A DNA stretch of 64,000 bases, from NCBI GenBank assembly GCA_949316235.1, contig OX438744.1:37444778-37508777 (forward strand), written 5' to 3'. Below are positions 11,163 to 21,424 of this stretch, in pieces; position 1 is the first letter of the stretch; each line of letters starts with the position of its first letter. The notes beneath the pieces are model-generated. The model was not told where the DNA came from. It did not search any database and worked only from the letters and a program-made list of their open reading frames with translations. A program made the position numbers and the translations under genes. The stretch comes from Oegoconia quadripuncta (taxonomy: Eukaryota; Arthropoda; Insecta; Lepidoptera; Autostichidae).

Positions 11163-11370
11163 AGTGAAAAACAACCGACTTTAGAAGTGGAGTATCTCTG
11201 GAGTGCATCATTAGATCTTAGAAACATATTTATATGGAACCACCCAAACGAAAAAACAATCAAAATCGGTTAACAAAAAAAATTTACGAAAATATGAACA
11301 TACATAAAAAAAACACATAGAGACGAATATTCTAACTCCTCCTTTTTGGAAGTCGGTTAAAAATAAGAAT
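11163..11370 (-). repeat. Repeat U copy
   Basis: AACAACCGACTTTAGAAGTG, ATCAAAATCGGTTAACAAA, and ACTCCTCCTTTTTGGAAGTC. This is the reverse of the fragment at 9558. The minus ORFs here are translations of the repeat. Confidence 0.5.
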
Positions 11371-12200
11371 GTACTAAACAAAAACTTATTTTGATTATTT
11401 TGACAATAATTAAATGACAAGGCTCATAGGTAAATCAGGTTAAGAGAAATTTTAAAATAAGTTGTCGTAATTACGCAGTTGGTATTCCACTCGATTTGAA
11501 TTTCGAATTGTATCCTTTACTTTACTGCCAAAAACACACATAAACAAATTTTCTCCATGATTCATCTAAACATCTATTTTGATATTTCATACCTGTACTA
11601 AAGTAAAAGTAATTTGTCCGTATCACTTTTGTTCGTGTGAGATAAAAATCATCATTAGCTCTGGCTCGCATTGTAGGCACGTCTGTACGAGTACGTATAG
11701 TGTGATTATTGAAGCCTTATTCGATACGGCATGTGGGCTACGGGCTAGATCATTGACACAACCTACGCGGCTGCTCACTCGTCACCTGCTTGCTAAAGAA
11801 AAAAACCGGCAGCCTTTTTTTACTCTTCAAATCTAGTTTTAAATAGATAAACATGGTCGTAGTTATAATCGTTAAAAAAATTTTGCACTTGATTGTACTG
11901 TTTGTTAGTGACAACATTTTGGACTGTAATTTATTGTTTGTTTTATATATTTTTTTGTGTATTTCAAATTAAATGTTATTTTTTAAATAATTAATTAAGT
12001 TCATGTCAACGACCTCTGTAACCAAACCAAGTTTTGCGGCTATAACTTAATGTTGGTTATATACCCAGTCAGAAAATTTTGAAAAACGTGTTTTCTTAAT
12101 TTATTTGTTAATTTTCTTATGGGTGCTTTAAGTGAAGCCACTACAAGTCGTTGCCAGGTTCTCTTGGTTCGGAATATCTTAAGTAATTTATTATTATTAA
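11371..12200. other. Intron 1, 3' part
   Basis: No repeat recognised. 11640-11790 is moderately GC-richer (CTACGGGCTAGATCATTG, CGGCTGCTCACTCGTC). The + ORF at 11579-11836 lacks any recognised feature. Confidence 0.35.
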
Positions 12201-12226
12201 GTTACTATTATTATGTATTCTTCCAG

Positions 12227-12387
12227 CTACATCGAAACGCAAGATCTCGAAAAATTCCATGACACACAAAGTAAAGGACACCAATCCGACTTTAAGAAAC
12301 CAATATATTTTTATAAGATAGTGCCAAATACAAACTAGAAAATACAATATTATATAATTTAGATAGAAATTTTAAAAATAAATCAAG
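12227..12387 (+). other. 5' UTR part of coding exon 2
   Basis: Starts directly after the acceptor TTCTTCCAG at 12218-12226. An in-frame TAA at 12379-12381, three codons upstream of the ATG, shows that the coding frame cannot extend further 5'. The ATG context (ATCAAGATGATGG) has A at -3, which suits a eukaryotic start. Confidence 0.5.
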
Positions 12388-12795
12388 ATGATGGAAGGAC
12401 GGACAATCGATTACAGGCCTGACGGTGGCGGGCTTGATTACCACAATTCACCGCTTATGGCAGAAATACCAGTAGACAACTACTCTCACATACACAGAAG
12501 TATAGAACATCTTAGATCTATAGGAGTGCCTCCACCCTTGGACCACCATAGACATCTAGCAACAAATCTAACGGATCTAAGAAGATATGAGCACCCAGAT
12601 GAAATTCCAGAAATCAAACCGTCCGTATTAAGACTATCCGAATTTAAAAGTGGTCTGCAAGAGATAAGAGTTCACAACGACCAGGAGAATGAGGTCCACA
12701 GACAGATGACACCTCACGACGACGGGCCCAAAGGTTACAGTGCACCTTCTACACCTTTATCAGAGAACGGTGGGCAGAGTCTCCAGGAAGAAAAG
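12388..12795 (+). CDS. First coding exon, N-terminus of an unidentified probable nuclear/regulatory protein (partial)
   Basis: This is the only convincing host coding sequence in the window. The frame opens at tandem ATGs (12388, 12391), has a stop just upstream, and runs 136 codons to a likely phase-0 donor AAG/GTCAGA at 12796. If unspliced it would read on to a TAA at 12847-12849, giving 153 residues, but the extra tail looks like intron translation. The peptide is hydrophilic and apparently disordered, with no signal peptide or membrane segment. Visible features are His/Pro patches (VPPPLDHHRHL, residues about 47-57), an acidic stretch HPDEIPEIKP (about 69-78), the segment LRLSEFKSGLQEIRV (about 81-95), and a Ser/Thr-Pro region YSAPSTPLSENGG (about 117-129). 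Codon use is balanced, unlike the shadow ORFs around it. Such N-termini are typical of transcription factors or RNA-binding proteins with long first introns, but I do not recognise the family and give no symbol. Confidence 0.65.
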
Positions 12796-12869
12796 GTCAG
12801 ATTTCTTAAGTCTCTAGATTACAGAAATGTTAATAAATATTATTGTTAATCATAAGTTTCTATGGAAAT

Positions 12870-12896
12870 CTTTCGTCTCGCTATTTTCAGGTAACC
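12870..12896 (+). promoter_or_regulatory. Juxtaposed acceptor/donor just after exon 2
   Basis: A pyrimidine-rich run (TTTCGTCTCGCTATTTTCAG) ends at 12890 and is followed at once by GTAACC. This resembles a recursive splice point or a short alternative exon boundary 95 bp after the predicted donor. The donor half (GTAACC) is only a fair match. Confidence 0.25.
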
Positions 12897-13344
12897 TTTC
12901 TAAGATATGGTTAAAAAAAGTAAAAATTCCAAAAAGTATGACGCATTTGTCTAATGATAAAACTAACTTGAAATGGAAAATGATGACGTCCTGAGTATTG
13001 AATTAAGTTTTCTAGTCGCTGCACATTCTCATGGACATTGCTGAATCACCATAGTGATCTTTATCTGACATTGAATACGAAAACTCACAAAACCATACAA
13101 ATTTTATAATAGCCTCTGGGCTCTGTTTCATAAAATTAATCTGTCCTGTATTAATTTTGTCAACAGCAAAGTTAAGTTTATATTGCACAAAAGGCAGTTT
13201 GTATGCAGTAGTGATTGTGTTATCTTTCCGTGAATGTTTATGTGAAGTCCTAAAAGTTTGAAAGTCTATTTGAAATTCTCAATTTGTACATGGAACATAT
13301 AAATTAAATATTATTATGACCGTTTTAAATATCTGTCGTCGCGC

Positions 13345-13486
13345 TTAAATGAGACCTGTGGTGACAAAAGAGCTGGCAGCTACCTCGTGCACGAATTAGC
13401 CTTGCCATTCAATGGGGTAATGCAGCCAGTCTTTTGGGCACCCTCCTGCACGGTTTCGACCTCGAACTGGTTTTCTACTAGTTATG
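13345..13486 (+). pseudogene. Degenerate mobile-element protein C-terminus (family V)
   Basis: Two adjacent frames give one protein-like sequence: RPVVTKELAATS, then after a one-base shift RISLAIQWGNAASLLGTL and a Tyr-stop end. A diverged relative is at 58752-58930 (AYFAQQLCLCIQQGN). The motif looks like a repeated protein end found in lepidopteran mobile elements, but I cannot name the element with certainty. Confidence 0.4.
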
Positions 13487-14170
13487 GAAAGAAAAGGGCG
13501 TGATCGGTTCTGTTTCCGTGTTTTTGCTTTTTTATTTTAAGTTTGTGTTACTTTTATACATGAAAAATAAGGTATAACATCCGCTGTTATTTCAGAAACC
13601 TTACAGAGTTCCCACTAGATATGTGGATACTTATATATATATATAATCCAATTTAATAGCATGACCTCACTCCTCTAAATCTTACCAAAAACGCAAGATA
13701 ATACTATATCCTTGAGCACATCGGAAGTCTTCAAGTCAATTTTAAGACGTCATTAAGCTGGTAATATTCGGCAGTTCAACACATTGTGCATTGAAGAGAT
13801 CATTACATAGAATCACGATGTGTACATTTGTTCCGCGTACTAACACTATTAATCTTTTAAATTATCCTTTGAGTTTTGTACCTATAACGTATTAATTATA
13901 TGCATAACACTTAAGTAGCGTTATAAAAATTGCGCCCGTTTAAAAACGTTGATATACAAACGCTTTATTAATGACTTGAATTTTGAAGGTTGATTTTCGA
14001 AGCATCCTTCCCCAAAAACCATAATCTGGAAAGTACAAAAAATGGATTCAGTAATTTCCGTTGCGCTCCACGTTTTCAACGAGTATTTAAGAAGTTTAAA
14101 CTGTCGAACTGCAAATGCAAACAGCGTATTTTTGGGTTTAGTAAGAGCTTAACAACTAGTTAACAACTAT

Positions 14171-14323
14171 TATGGCCAAAGAACCAGAAAATTTCTAGTG
14201 CCCAAAATATTTAACAGTTTTCTTCAAGATATAAAGAGTGACACTCTGCCTAAATCATTTAAGACTAAAATAAAAAAGTTCCTCTTAGAAAAGTTTAACA
14301 AATCATCTTGTAAAGATATATGA
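14171..14323 (+). pseudogene. Non-LTR reverse transcriptase C-terminal remnant
   Basis: The frame ending at TGA 14321-14323 reads YGQRTRKFLVPKIFNSFLQ, then SFKTKIKKFLLEKFN. This is the typical basic end of CR1/Daphne-like reverse transcriptases after the polymerase domain. The element is 5'-truncated, as is usual for target-primed reverse transcription. A 3' UTR follows to about 14545. A minus-strand copy is at 21784-22265. Confidence 0.6.
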
Positions 14324-14550
14324 AACGAAACACATATGTTTATGTTCCATTTACCATCCTTATTGGTAATACTGTGAAAGTCATAAAAGTTTAAATAAAG
14401 CGTTACAGTTACATTATAAGATTATTAAAGATCAAGGGAGTATATTTTCTGCCCATAAACTATTTATAGTTTGGTAGAAGTGTGTGAAATTGTAACTCTT
14501 AAAAGAAACTCAAAATAAACGTTTTATTTATTTATTTTATTTATTTAGCT
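14324..14550 (+). mobile_element. 3' UTR of the same non-LTR element
   Basis: Matches the reverse complement of 21784-22000, including CATAAACTATTTATAGTTTG and AAAAGAAACTCAAAATAAAC. It ends in a TTTATTTATTTA-type tail. Confidence 0.65.
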
Positions 14551-16138
14551 TCTAAAGCGCCCGCATGTTGTTTGTCCCTCTTATCTTCATCTATAATGTT
14601 AGAGGCGTTGTATTTTTGTAGTGTGATATGAGCTTCAGTTAGTTAGTGTGACATACATACAGGAGGTCTTCCACAACTATCCTGATCATCACCCAAAGAG
14701 AGGCTTGTACAAAAAATGACAATGTTTTCTAAGCAATTCTACACAAATTTATTCCGTGCCGCATTATTCAAGAGTTCTCAAACATGTTTAAACAGTATAC
14801 GCCTGGTCAAGTACGGGTTCTTATATTAAAATATATTTGCGTAGCGTTACGTACTTCCTTGTCTGAATTTTGACAGAATGCTTGAGCGTTTTCTGATATT
14901 TCCTGCTGATCAGATCTAGCTTTAATTTACTAAAAATACATTATAATTAACAATTCCTTCAATATCTACAAAGCATTGTTTTCTGCGATTCGTTCGTACA
15001 ATATCATCATTAATTACCACTTTTATTTCTTTAAGTTATTCCTTAGTTTTCTATTCCTGCTATAGTCATAAAAGAATTTTCTTAGTAGAATTTCTATATT
15101 TCTTATTAGTTTTTTGTATAAGTTTTGTTCAATTAGTTTTCCGGTTTAAAACGTTTATTAGTACTTAGATTATATATTAACCTCCGACAAAAAATTACGG
15201 CTGTTATGTATTTGACGGCGTTATGTGTGTGTGTCCAATCTTTGTCCATATCTCAAAATGCGCTGTCCAATTTGGGTTTTTTTTTATATTTAAAATTAAA
15301 TAGGTTCTTAGCCATGTTTGATGAAAATCTGTTGGATGATATTTAACTTCAAACATAGTTGCTTTGTATACAGATGACATTACTACCTTTAGTTCTTCGA
15401 GTGTTTAATTTACATCATGCTATACTACTATAGTTTGTGAAAAGCACAAACAAATTTTAATCCCATTTTTTGTATTAGATCTTTATACTATTCCGAAAAA
15501 TCTGTATGAATTCTGTTAAATAAAATATTTAGCTTTGAAATACTAAAGCCTATTAAAAATTCGGAATCAATTTTGTAAATCAGCAAAACCAACGTCCAGA
15601 ATCAGCTTTTCCTCAAACTAAGCCATTACCATGCATTACTTTAATAGTTTAATTTGGCAATTGCTCAAATGAAAGCCTCAAAATATCGTCAGTCGTTAGA
15701 CCGATGATGGGTCGTTTATGTATCACGTAACGGAAATTAAAAAGAAACACTTTGTAAAGGTAAGATCATTTCTGGTGTAGATGTAGTAGATTCGCGTGTA
15801 GTGAACCAGACACAATAAAAGTGTTATTGTTAAAACGTCTATAGGTGTTCAGTGTCCGCCAAAGTGTTAATAAGTATCAGAACATTCGTATATTACTAAA
15901 GGAATTGGGAAATGTTCAAGTTAAAAAGTTAATCAGATTTTAAATTTCTTGGTTGGTGACCGGCTTGTTATTCAAAGAGTACAGATTCTCATTATATCAA
16001 TAATACTATACCGTACCGTACCGTAAAGATGAGACGATGGAATCGTTTTAACATACCAATTCCATTTGATGCTAAATGCAAATGACATATTTGTAAATGC
16101 AGTCACTTTGAGCACTGGAAAATGAGCTCCAAGAGGTA
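14551..16138. other. Mostly unrecognised, one repeat fragment
   Basis: 15183-15350 resembles a dispersed repeat also at 26050-26205 (ACGGCGTTATGTGTGTGTGT with AGCCATGTTTGATGAAAATC). The remainder is AT-rich without a recognised feature. Confidence 0.4.
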
Positions 16139-16140
16139 TA

Positions 16141-16422
16141 CAGGGCGTCCCACGGCTATGCCACATGGAGGAAAAGTACCTTGAATTTTGTAGATGGAAC
16201 ATTTTACTGAAAGAAGACATTATTTTAATTTAAAAAACAATTTAAACTGCATTCATAGATTTTTAAATAAGTACATGGTTGAACCGGGAATCGAACCATT
16301 TATTTATAAAAAAAAATTACCATGTAGCTTTATCATACCGATCGAAAGGCTTCATCATAAGGATTATTTTTTGCTAAATAACATATTGTCAGAAATAAAA
16401 GGAAGACCATGAATTTTAACAT
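16141..16422. repeat. Left terminal inverted repeat of a DNA transposon
   Basis: 282 bp from CAGGGCGTCCCACGGCTATG to GAATTTTAACAT. It pairs with 16899-17181 with only scattered mismatches and one-base indels. TA dinucleotides flank the element. The inner part contains GAACCGGGAATCGAACC, a tRNA T-arm-like sequence in reverse. Confidence 0.85.
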
Positions 16423-16597
16423 TAGATGTTCAATTTTGTTCAGAAAAATGAAAAGCTGACATTGCCGTAAGGACATACAACTGACATTATCATTACTAAT
16501 ACTAATTACCCACTCGAGAAGTATGCATCATTTCCCTATTATAATTTAAGTTCATGATAAAATGATAAAGAGATACGTAATTAGTAAGTAGGACTAT

Positions 16598-16890
16598 CTC
16601 AATGAACATTTTCTTTCCTGGATCGGGACAAATGGACGAAAAAATGGCCGCCGAGATCCCCAGATCTAACCCCGATAGATTTTTTTTATGGGGTTATGTA
16701 AAAAATTTACTTTACAAGAACCAGTGTCAAAGTGTCCACGAGCTACAAACTGAACTTCGACGTATTATTCTAAATATCCACCACAACATGATCAAGAAAT
16801 CGACAGGGAGCGAAATAATCAAAAGAGTGCGACTTTGTATTGAACAGGATGGGACTCATTTTGAGCATTTGATAAATTTGATTAATTTTG
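16598..16890 (+). pseudogene. Transposase C-terminus, three-frame remnant
   Basis: Three successive frames form one protein. Frame 1 (from 16598) reads LNEHFLSWIGTNGRK. Frame 2 (about 16640-16687) reads KWPPRSPDLTPIDFF, containing the last catalytic Asp of a DDE/D transposase (PID). Frame 3 reads FLWGYVKNLLYK, then RVRLCIEQDGTHFEHLI. The second shift lies in the T run at 16680-16687, consistent with loss of one T. The ATG-initiated ORF 16602-16988 mixes noise with frame 3. The sequence resembles insect transposase ends of the WPPRSPDLTPLDFFLWG type. No N-terminal DNA-binding domain is present, so this copy is non-autonomous. Confidence 0.75.
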
Positions 16891-16898
16891 TATTAAAA

Positions 16899-17181
16899 AT
16901 GTTAAAATTCATGGTCTTCCTTTTATTTCTGACACTATGTTATTTAGCAAAAAATTATCCTTATGATGAAGCCTTTCGATCGGTATGATAAAGTTACATG
17001 GTAATTTTTTTTTTATAAATAAAGGGTTCGATTCCCGGTTCAACCATGTACTTATTTAAAAATCTATGAATGCAGTTTAAATTGTTTTTTAAATTAAAAT
17101 AATGTCTTCTTTCAGTAAAATGTTCCATCTACAAAATTCAAGGTACTTTCCCTCCATGTGGCATAGCCGTGGGACGCCCTG
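16899..17181. repeat. Right terminal inverted repeat of the DNA transposon
   Basis: Inverted partner of 16141-16422. It contains GGGTTCGATTCCCGG (17024-17038) followed by TTCAACCA, which looks like a tRNA T arm plus 3' end. Confidence 0.85.
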
Positions 17182-17814
17182 TATAAGCTAATAAGAACAT
17201 CGCCTGTACCCGAATTCCTATTGGTTTAAACTGCACTCCCTTCTCTACTTCGACAGATGTACACAACGCAAACGCAACGTGCAATTTGGTAGGTGTTACG
17301 TAGTTTATACCTGACCCAACAGCTGATGACTGCGGATGCGCCTTGAACGCAAGCCAAGGTCACGCGTACACGGGTCGCTCAGAGGTTGTATAGGACGATA
17401 CCTATTGTCTGGTCGTCGGGTTTTTAATGAAATTACATAGATAACGACCCATGTGAGGAGTTTTGGAGTTAATGAGTTTCGATTATTCCTTTTTCCGGAA
17501 TAATGGTAAATGGCAATAGACAACAGACAGACAGCACTGGCTGTTCCGGTATTCTTTCCAATAATGGATTTAAAGTTTGACTCTTTTCCGCTAAGAACCA
17601 TCCAAATGCACAGAGGTCGCCGAAATTCTTCACAGGAGTGTTGGAAATCATTGAAGATTTTGGACTGGATAAAACCGGTCATCAACATTATTGGCAAAAT
17701 GTTGAACAGCCTCAATGCTTGCTCCCGGTGCGTCAGCCTGGATGAAATTGAACAAGACTTAAATTATGTTCAATGATCATCATGTAGATTCAGAATTAGT
17801 TAAAGCCGATTGCA

Positions 17815-18250
17815 CCGACCGTCAAATTGTTGAGTGCATCTACCTAGGGTAGACCTTGCGTTAAATAGAAACAACGAATAGGTCAATTTTTAGGGAACGG
17901 GCAGAATTGGTAGGTATTTGGAAAGATGCGTCAAGTCTTCTCATTGGCGATACCACAAAACCTGAAAACGAAAGTCTTCAATCAGTGCGTTCTAATGACC
18001 CGAAACATGAACACTTAGTTCATAAGTGTATAGTCTCCCAATCAGCGAACCTTGGACTGGACAGAACTTACGCTCAAAATTTTTCTGAGGGAAGATCAGA
18101 AACGAGTCAGTCCATCAGAATTGCTAATTACCTCACACAATTGGTAATCTAAAATAGCAATGGGCTAGCAACATCAGTCGTAGGACTGATGGGGAAAGCT
18201 AGTTCTGAAGTCTCGGCAAACTAACTCGAGAAGATGACTAGGATAGCCTG
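17815..18250 (+). pseudogene. RTE-like reverse transcriptase relic
   Basis: Short in-order matches to the C-terminal region of lepidopteran RTE/endonuclease-RT proteins: YLG-TLR-IETTN near 17840-17880, then LK-QWASNISRRTDGE near 18150-18195, with several stops. The intact protein in other elements reads like LKWQWAGHISRRTDG at this place. The + ORFs at 17510-17776 and 17907-18152 are frames within or next to this decayed element and are not called. Confidence 0.45.
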
Positions 18251-18640
18251 ATGATAATAATGGTGAAGCAATTCATAAAAGTTTGTATATACAGTATTCC
18301 GGTTTCGACCCACCTCGATGATGGACCCTTGGATTAACCTGAAATAGAGCTATCATGACTTGTCTCTTGAGAAACCGTAACTCCTAAAGCGCGTGTATGT
18401 ATGTGAATTTATACTTTAAAAAGATAAGTCTGCTCTGTGACCCGGTAGAACTCCAAATGGTTACAAGGACACTGATAAGGTCCCCCACTATATTATGTAA
18501 GTAGTTATAATGTATCTACACAAATATTCGATTGGTCTTGAAAATAGTAGGTTCTATGTTATTAAAGTTTAATATTAAAAAGTGTTATAGTCATCTTACT
18601 ATACCATTCCATTATATATGTACTCTTCTTCTTCTTATTT
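18251..18640. other. No gene recognised
   Basis: 18300-18400 is slightly GC-richer (TTTCGACCCACCTCGATGA) and may belong to the preceding element. Confidence 0.35.
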
Positions 18641-18835
18641 TTGAGGATGGCAACCAGTCAACCTCACTGTCGACTTTAATTTACACTTCCTTTCACTTGT
18701 ACACCAACACTAACGTTTGCTACACATTATTCTGCCATTATTAAGCTTCAAAAGTTAGAATGCACAAATTATAAGAATTATAAAGAAAAATGCAACTTCA
18801 CTCGCCGAGATCCCGCCAAAAAGCCCATTATATAG
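18640..18835. repeat. Repeat G copy 1
   Basis: Shares TTTACACTTCC(C)TTCACTT, TGCTACACATTATTC and CACTCGCCGAGATCCCGCC with 19058-19235 and, in part, with 53445-53590. Confidence 0.5.
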
Positions 18836-19057
18836 TCATCGAGTTATTGTTATTGATGGTTGTCTCACTGCAGCGATAGTACGTCAAATTGTATCAGTCC
18901 AGATGAATTATCCAGCATTGACCCTGTGTTCTTATTTCGTCCTACTATTTACAATCATCAATCTATTTGAGCGACATTTATACCAGTGTCGAGTACGATA
19001 ATAACTCCGGTGAGTAAATTTTTTACATTGGTTGATATTGCCTTATGGATGATTGTG

Positions 19058-19235
19058 GCTGCTTCTTGCGGAAATACGAATGTTTATATAGTTATATTTA
19101 CACTTCCCTTCACTTATACACAATCACTGACTTTTGCTGCACAATATTCACACATATCGAAACTCAAATATATAAATTGCAGAAAATTTAAAAATATATG
19201 CAACATGACTTACCGCATTCCAGCCCAAAAAATGG
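19058..19235. repeat. Repeat G copy 2
   Basis: GGCTGCTTCTTGCGGAAATA, then TTTACACTTCCCTTCACTTA, then GCTGCACAATATTCACACAT. Same order as copy 1 about 400 bp upstream, so this may be a local tandem pair. Confidence 0.5.
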
Positions 19236-19689
19236 ACGCAGTGTTGTGCGCGTCTCATGACCTACCCTCAGGTTAGATCAAAATACCAGTGTTCTTCTCT
19301 TCACAGCAAAGTAACATACGGCTGTAATCTTTTTGTATTAATGCGTCACACATGAACCTTGATGATTTTGTACCTGTTTAATCATTTTTATTGCCATCGT
19401 TCTTTTGTAAAATGTTCACAGATGCATAGACACTTATCTCATATATTGTCTTATTGTGCACCACGCGTATCTAATCCAATGTAAAGCAAAGAATATGAAA
19501 TTTCTTAAAGTCCAATCCATGATGTCTCAAATTCTTTATATTTCGATCCGGTCTGAGAAATTCCAATATACTGGACGTCCATTTCTCAAGTCCTTTCATT
19601 GCTCCTATTTCCAAATATACCTTCCTCGAAAATTCAACAATATTATATATGGAATTTGACATGAAGATCTGAAGGGATTGTCTACCACA

Positions 19690-19858
19690 CTTGACGTTTA
19701 GTGGAGAAGAAGCCGAAGGTGGAAACCGACCCTTAATTTATTTAGGTGACTGGCTACCTTATCTCAAACAGCTGGAACACTATAATGCTATCAACTTGGC
19801 GGCAGCCACAGAAAAGATGGTAGTAGCTAATGCTCTACCACCAACCAAAGACGAACTT
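19690..19858 (-). repeat. SINE B, diverged copy
   Basis: GAAGCCGAAGGTGGAAACCG, then GACTGGCTACCTTATCTCAA, TTGGCGGCAGCCACAGA and CTACCACCAACCAAA in family B order. Mismatches are many, so this is an old copy or a separate subfamily. Confidence 0.6.
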
Positions 19859-20344
19859 CGGAACTGGTGACTACCGTTTTGCTGTTTACATTAAGTCATA
19901 AAGGCGATGAAACTCACAATAAACCGGTTAAAATGTTACTAAGTGGTGGTTTCAATTTTATAGCAATTTCCATTGTTCATAATTCATATATGTAATGTAC
20001 AGCTCGGCCACCACCAGCTTTAAACTACCAGCGTAAGCTGACCTCTCTATAACGTGCAGCTTTATTAAACGCGGATCCGTTTACAGCCCGTAACGTCCAG
20101 ACCAGCTAGGCGCCTTGTGATTATTCTTCCCAAATTTGACTTTCAATTTTAAAGGATCAACCTTCAAAACTGAATTGAGTGAAAATTAGCACATATCTGA
20201 AATTCAGGGTACTTTTTTTTGAAGACAAAAATAATACACATGTAACATTTAAATTTTTAATATTCGCTGTTTGGAAACGTCTTAAAAATATTTAAAGGGC
20301 TTTGTGGTATGAAAGAAGATGTGGTAATAAGAATTGAAAATGGT
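19859..20344. other. Unrecognised, moderately GC-rich patch
   Basis: 20010-20130 contains GTACAGCTCGGCCACCACC and CCCGTAACGTCCAGACC and is not part of a repeat I recognise. Confidence 0.35.
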
Positions 20345-20574
20345 TGATAGATAGACAGATAAAGCATTTATTTACGCCACTGCGTTCACACAACTACACA
20401 ATTTTTAAATTATGAAGAAATATACATACAATTAAAGTAAGGAATATAAAATACAAAGAGCGAGTGTGTGCCGCAGTAGCACAAATGGGTTATAATAACT
20501 CAATGGGGCACATCACTCAACGAGCTAAACACTGGTTTTCAGTTACAACCCCTATCAGTACGAGTGCATAAAAG
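20345..20574 (-). mobile_element. Non-LTR family M 3' end
   Basis: Shares AAATGGGTTA..ACTCA and CTGGTTTTCAGT with 29555-29790 and 55910-56090, beginning with TTTATTTA sequence as a reverse 3' end would. Confidence 0.5.
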
Positions 20575-20690
20575 TACGCGCATTTTCCCGTCTGTGTGTA
20601 CATTTGTGGTCAATCGTGAGCGAAAAGTGTCCGTTGTTGATACAGCTAGTGTGTAGTGTTCTTCGGTCAATGCGCTTGAGGTAAGAAAGG
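20560..20690 (+). promoter_or_regulatory. Possible cryptic promoter/exon ending in a donor
   Basis: GCATAAAAGTACGCGC (TATA-like) is followed by non-repetitive CpG-containing sequence and GCTTGAG/GTAAGAAAG, a good donor at 20683-20688. It could be an alternative first exon of the host gene. No ORF supports it. Confidence 0.2.
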
Positions 20691-20847
20691 TTATGTGTTT
20701 GTTGTGTGTGTGTGTCCAGTCATAATTCAGATATTACCTACTATAATAATATTAATTGAGGATCTATCCAATTATATCATCTACATAAAGCAACTGTGTT
20801 TAAAGTTAAATATCGTCTAAACGGTTTTAAAAAATTACTAGCTATCC

Positions 20848-21075
20848 ATCTGGGTGAAATAACTTTATCGCGGAAATTTGCTTATCCGGGAACTACTCAC
20901 TTTATCGGGATAAAAAGATATCCTATGTTTTAATCCAGGGTATGTTCTACCTATATACTAAATTTCATCCAAATCCGTTCATCCGTTTCGCCATGATTGA
21001 GCAAACAAAGACTACAATCAAGTTGTCATTAACAATTATTTCATGCGGGTGAATCCGCGGGCGGAGAGCTAGGAT
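20848..21075 (+). repeat. Repeat R (RTE-type 3' end) copy 1
   Basis: GGGAACTACTCACTTTATCG, AATTTCATCCAAATCCGTTC and CATCCGTTTCGCCATGA, a motif order repeated at 28876, 45629 and 54046. Confidence 0.65.
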
Positions 21076-21424
21076 TAAAAACCGCACTCAAATCGTCGCC
21101 ATCGTCAAATCCATAACCCTCGTCGGTCCTCGTAGGGGTTAAAAATACTGCGTACCTACCGTTCTCCAACCAACGTAGTATTTCTCGTTATCATGCATAC
21201 ATAAAACAGCAGACAGAATAAACGAAGTAGACTTCCTTGTTATTTATGTCTATATGGATGTATTCCTGAATATTGCGTAAATTTTGTATTAGTAGACGAC
21301 TTGATACCTGATAGATCTTCCTTCCTGGCTGTGTCTATCTTCGATTTTAATGGAATTTTAAACACAGAGAAAATTATTAGTTTTAGGCATGTTTTAGGTG
21401 CTGTGCTTTCTGTTGTGTTGCTTT

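Larger units (their letters stand above)
6597..12226 (+). other. Intron 1 (5' UTR intron)
   Basis: Bounded by donor GTAAAG at 6597 and by an acceptor with a pyrimidine-rich tract, TATTCTTCCAG, ending at 12226. It contains a foldback MITE (8329-8572), a SINE tail (8761-8824) and two copies of the GGAGGAGGTT repeat (about 9558 and 11163). The rest is AT-rich and unrecognised. Confidence 0.45.
16141..17181 (+). mobile_element. DNA transposon with about 282-bp TIRs and a broken transposase (1041 bp)
   Basis: Outer ends are CAGGGCGTCCC and GGGACGCCCTG with TA on both sides, as expected for the IS630/Tc1/mariner group. The 477-bp core holds the C-terminal part of a DDE transposase. TIRs this long are unusual for Tc1/mariner elements, which mostly have 20-30 bp. 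The arms are still very similar, which suggests a fairly recent insertion or gene conversion between arms. Confidence 0.75.

Noticed and set aside
15755..15775. AAAG/GTAAGAT as another donor or ratchet site
   Set aside because: The 3' splice half (pyrimidine tract and CAG) is absent.
17305..17776. Overlapping ORFs of 60-136 codons on both strands
   Set aside because: No family resemblance, mutually overlapping; likely decayed RTE or flank.
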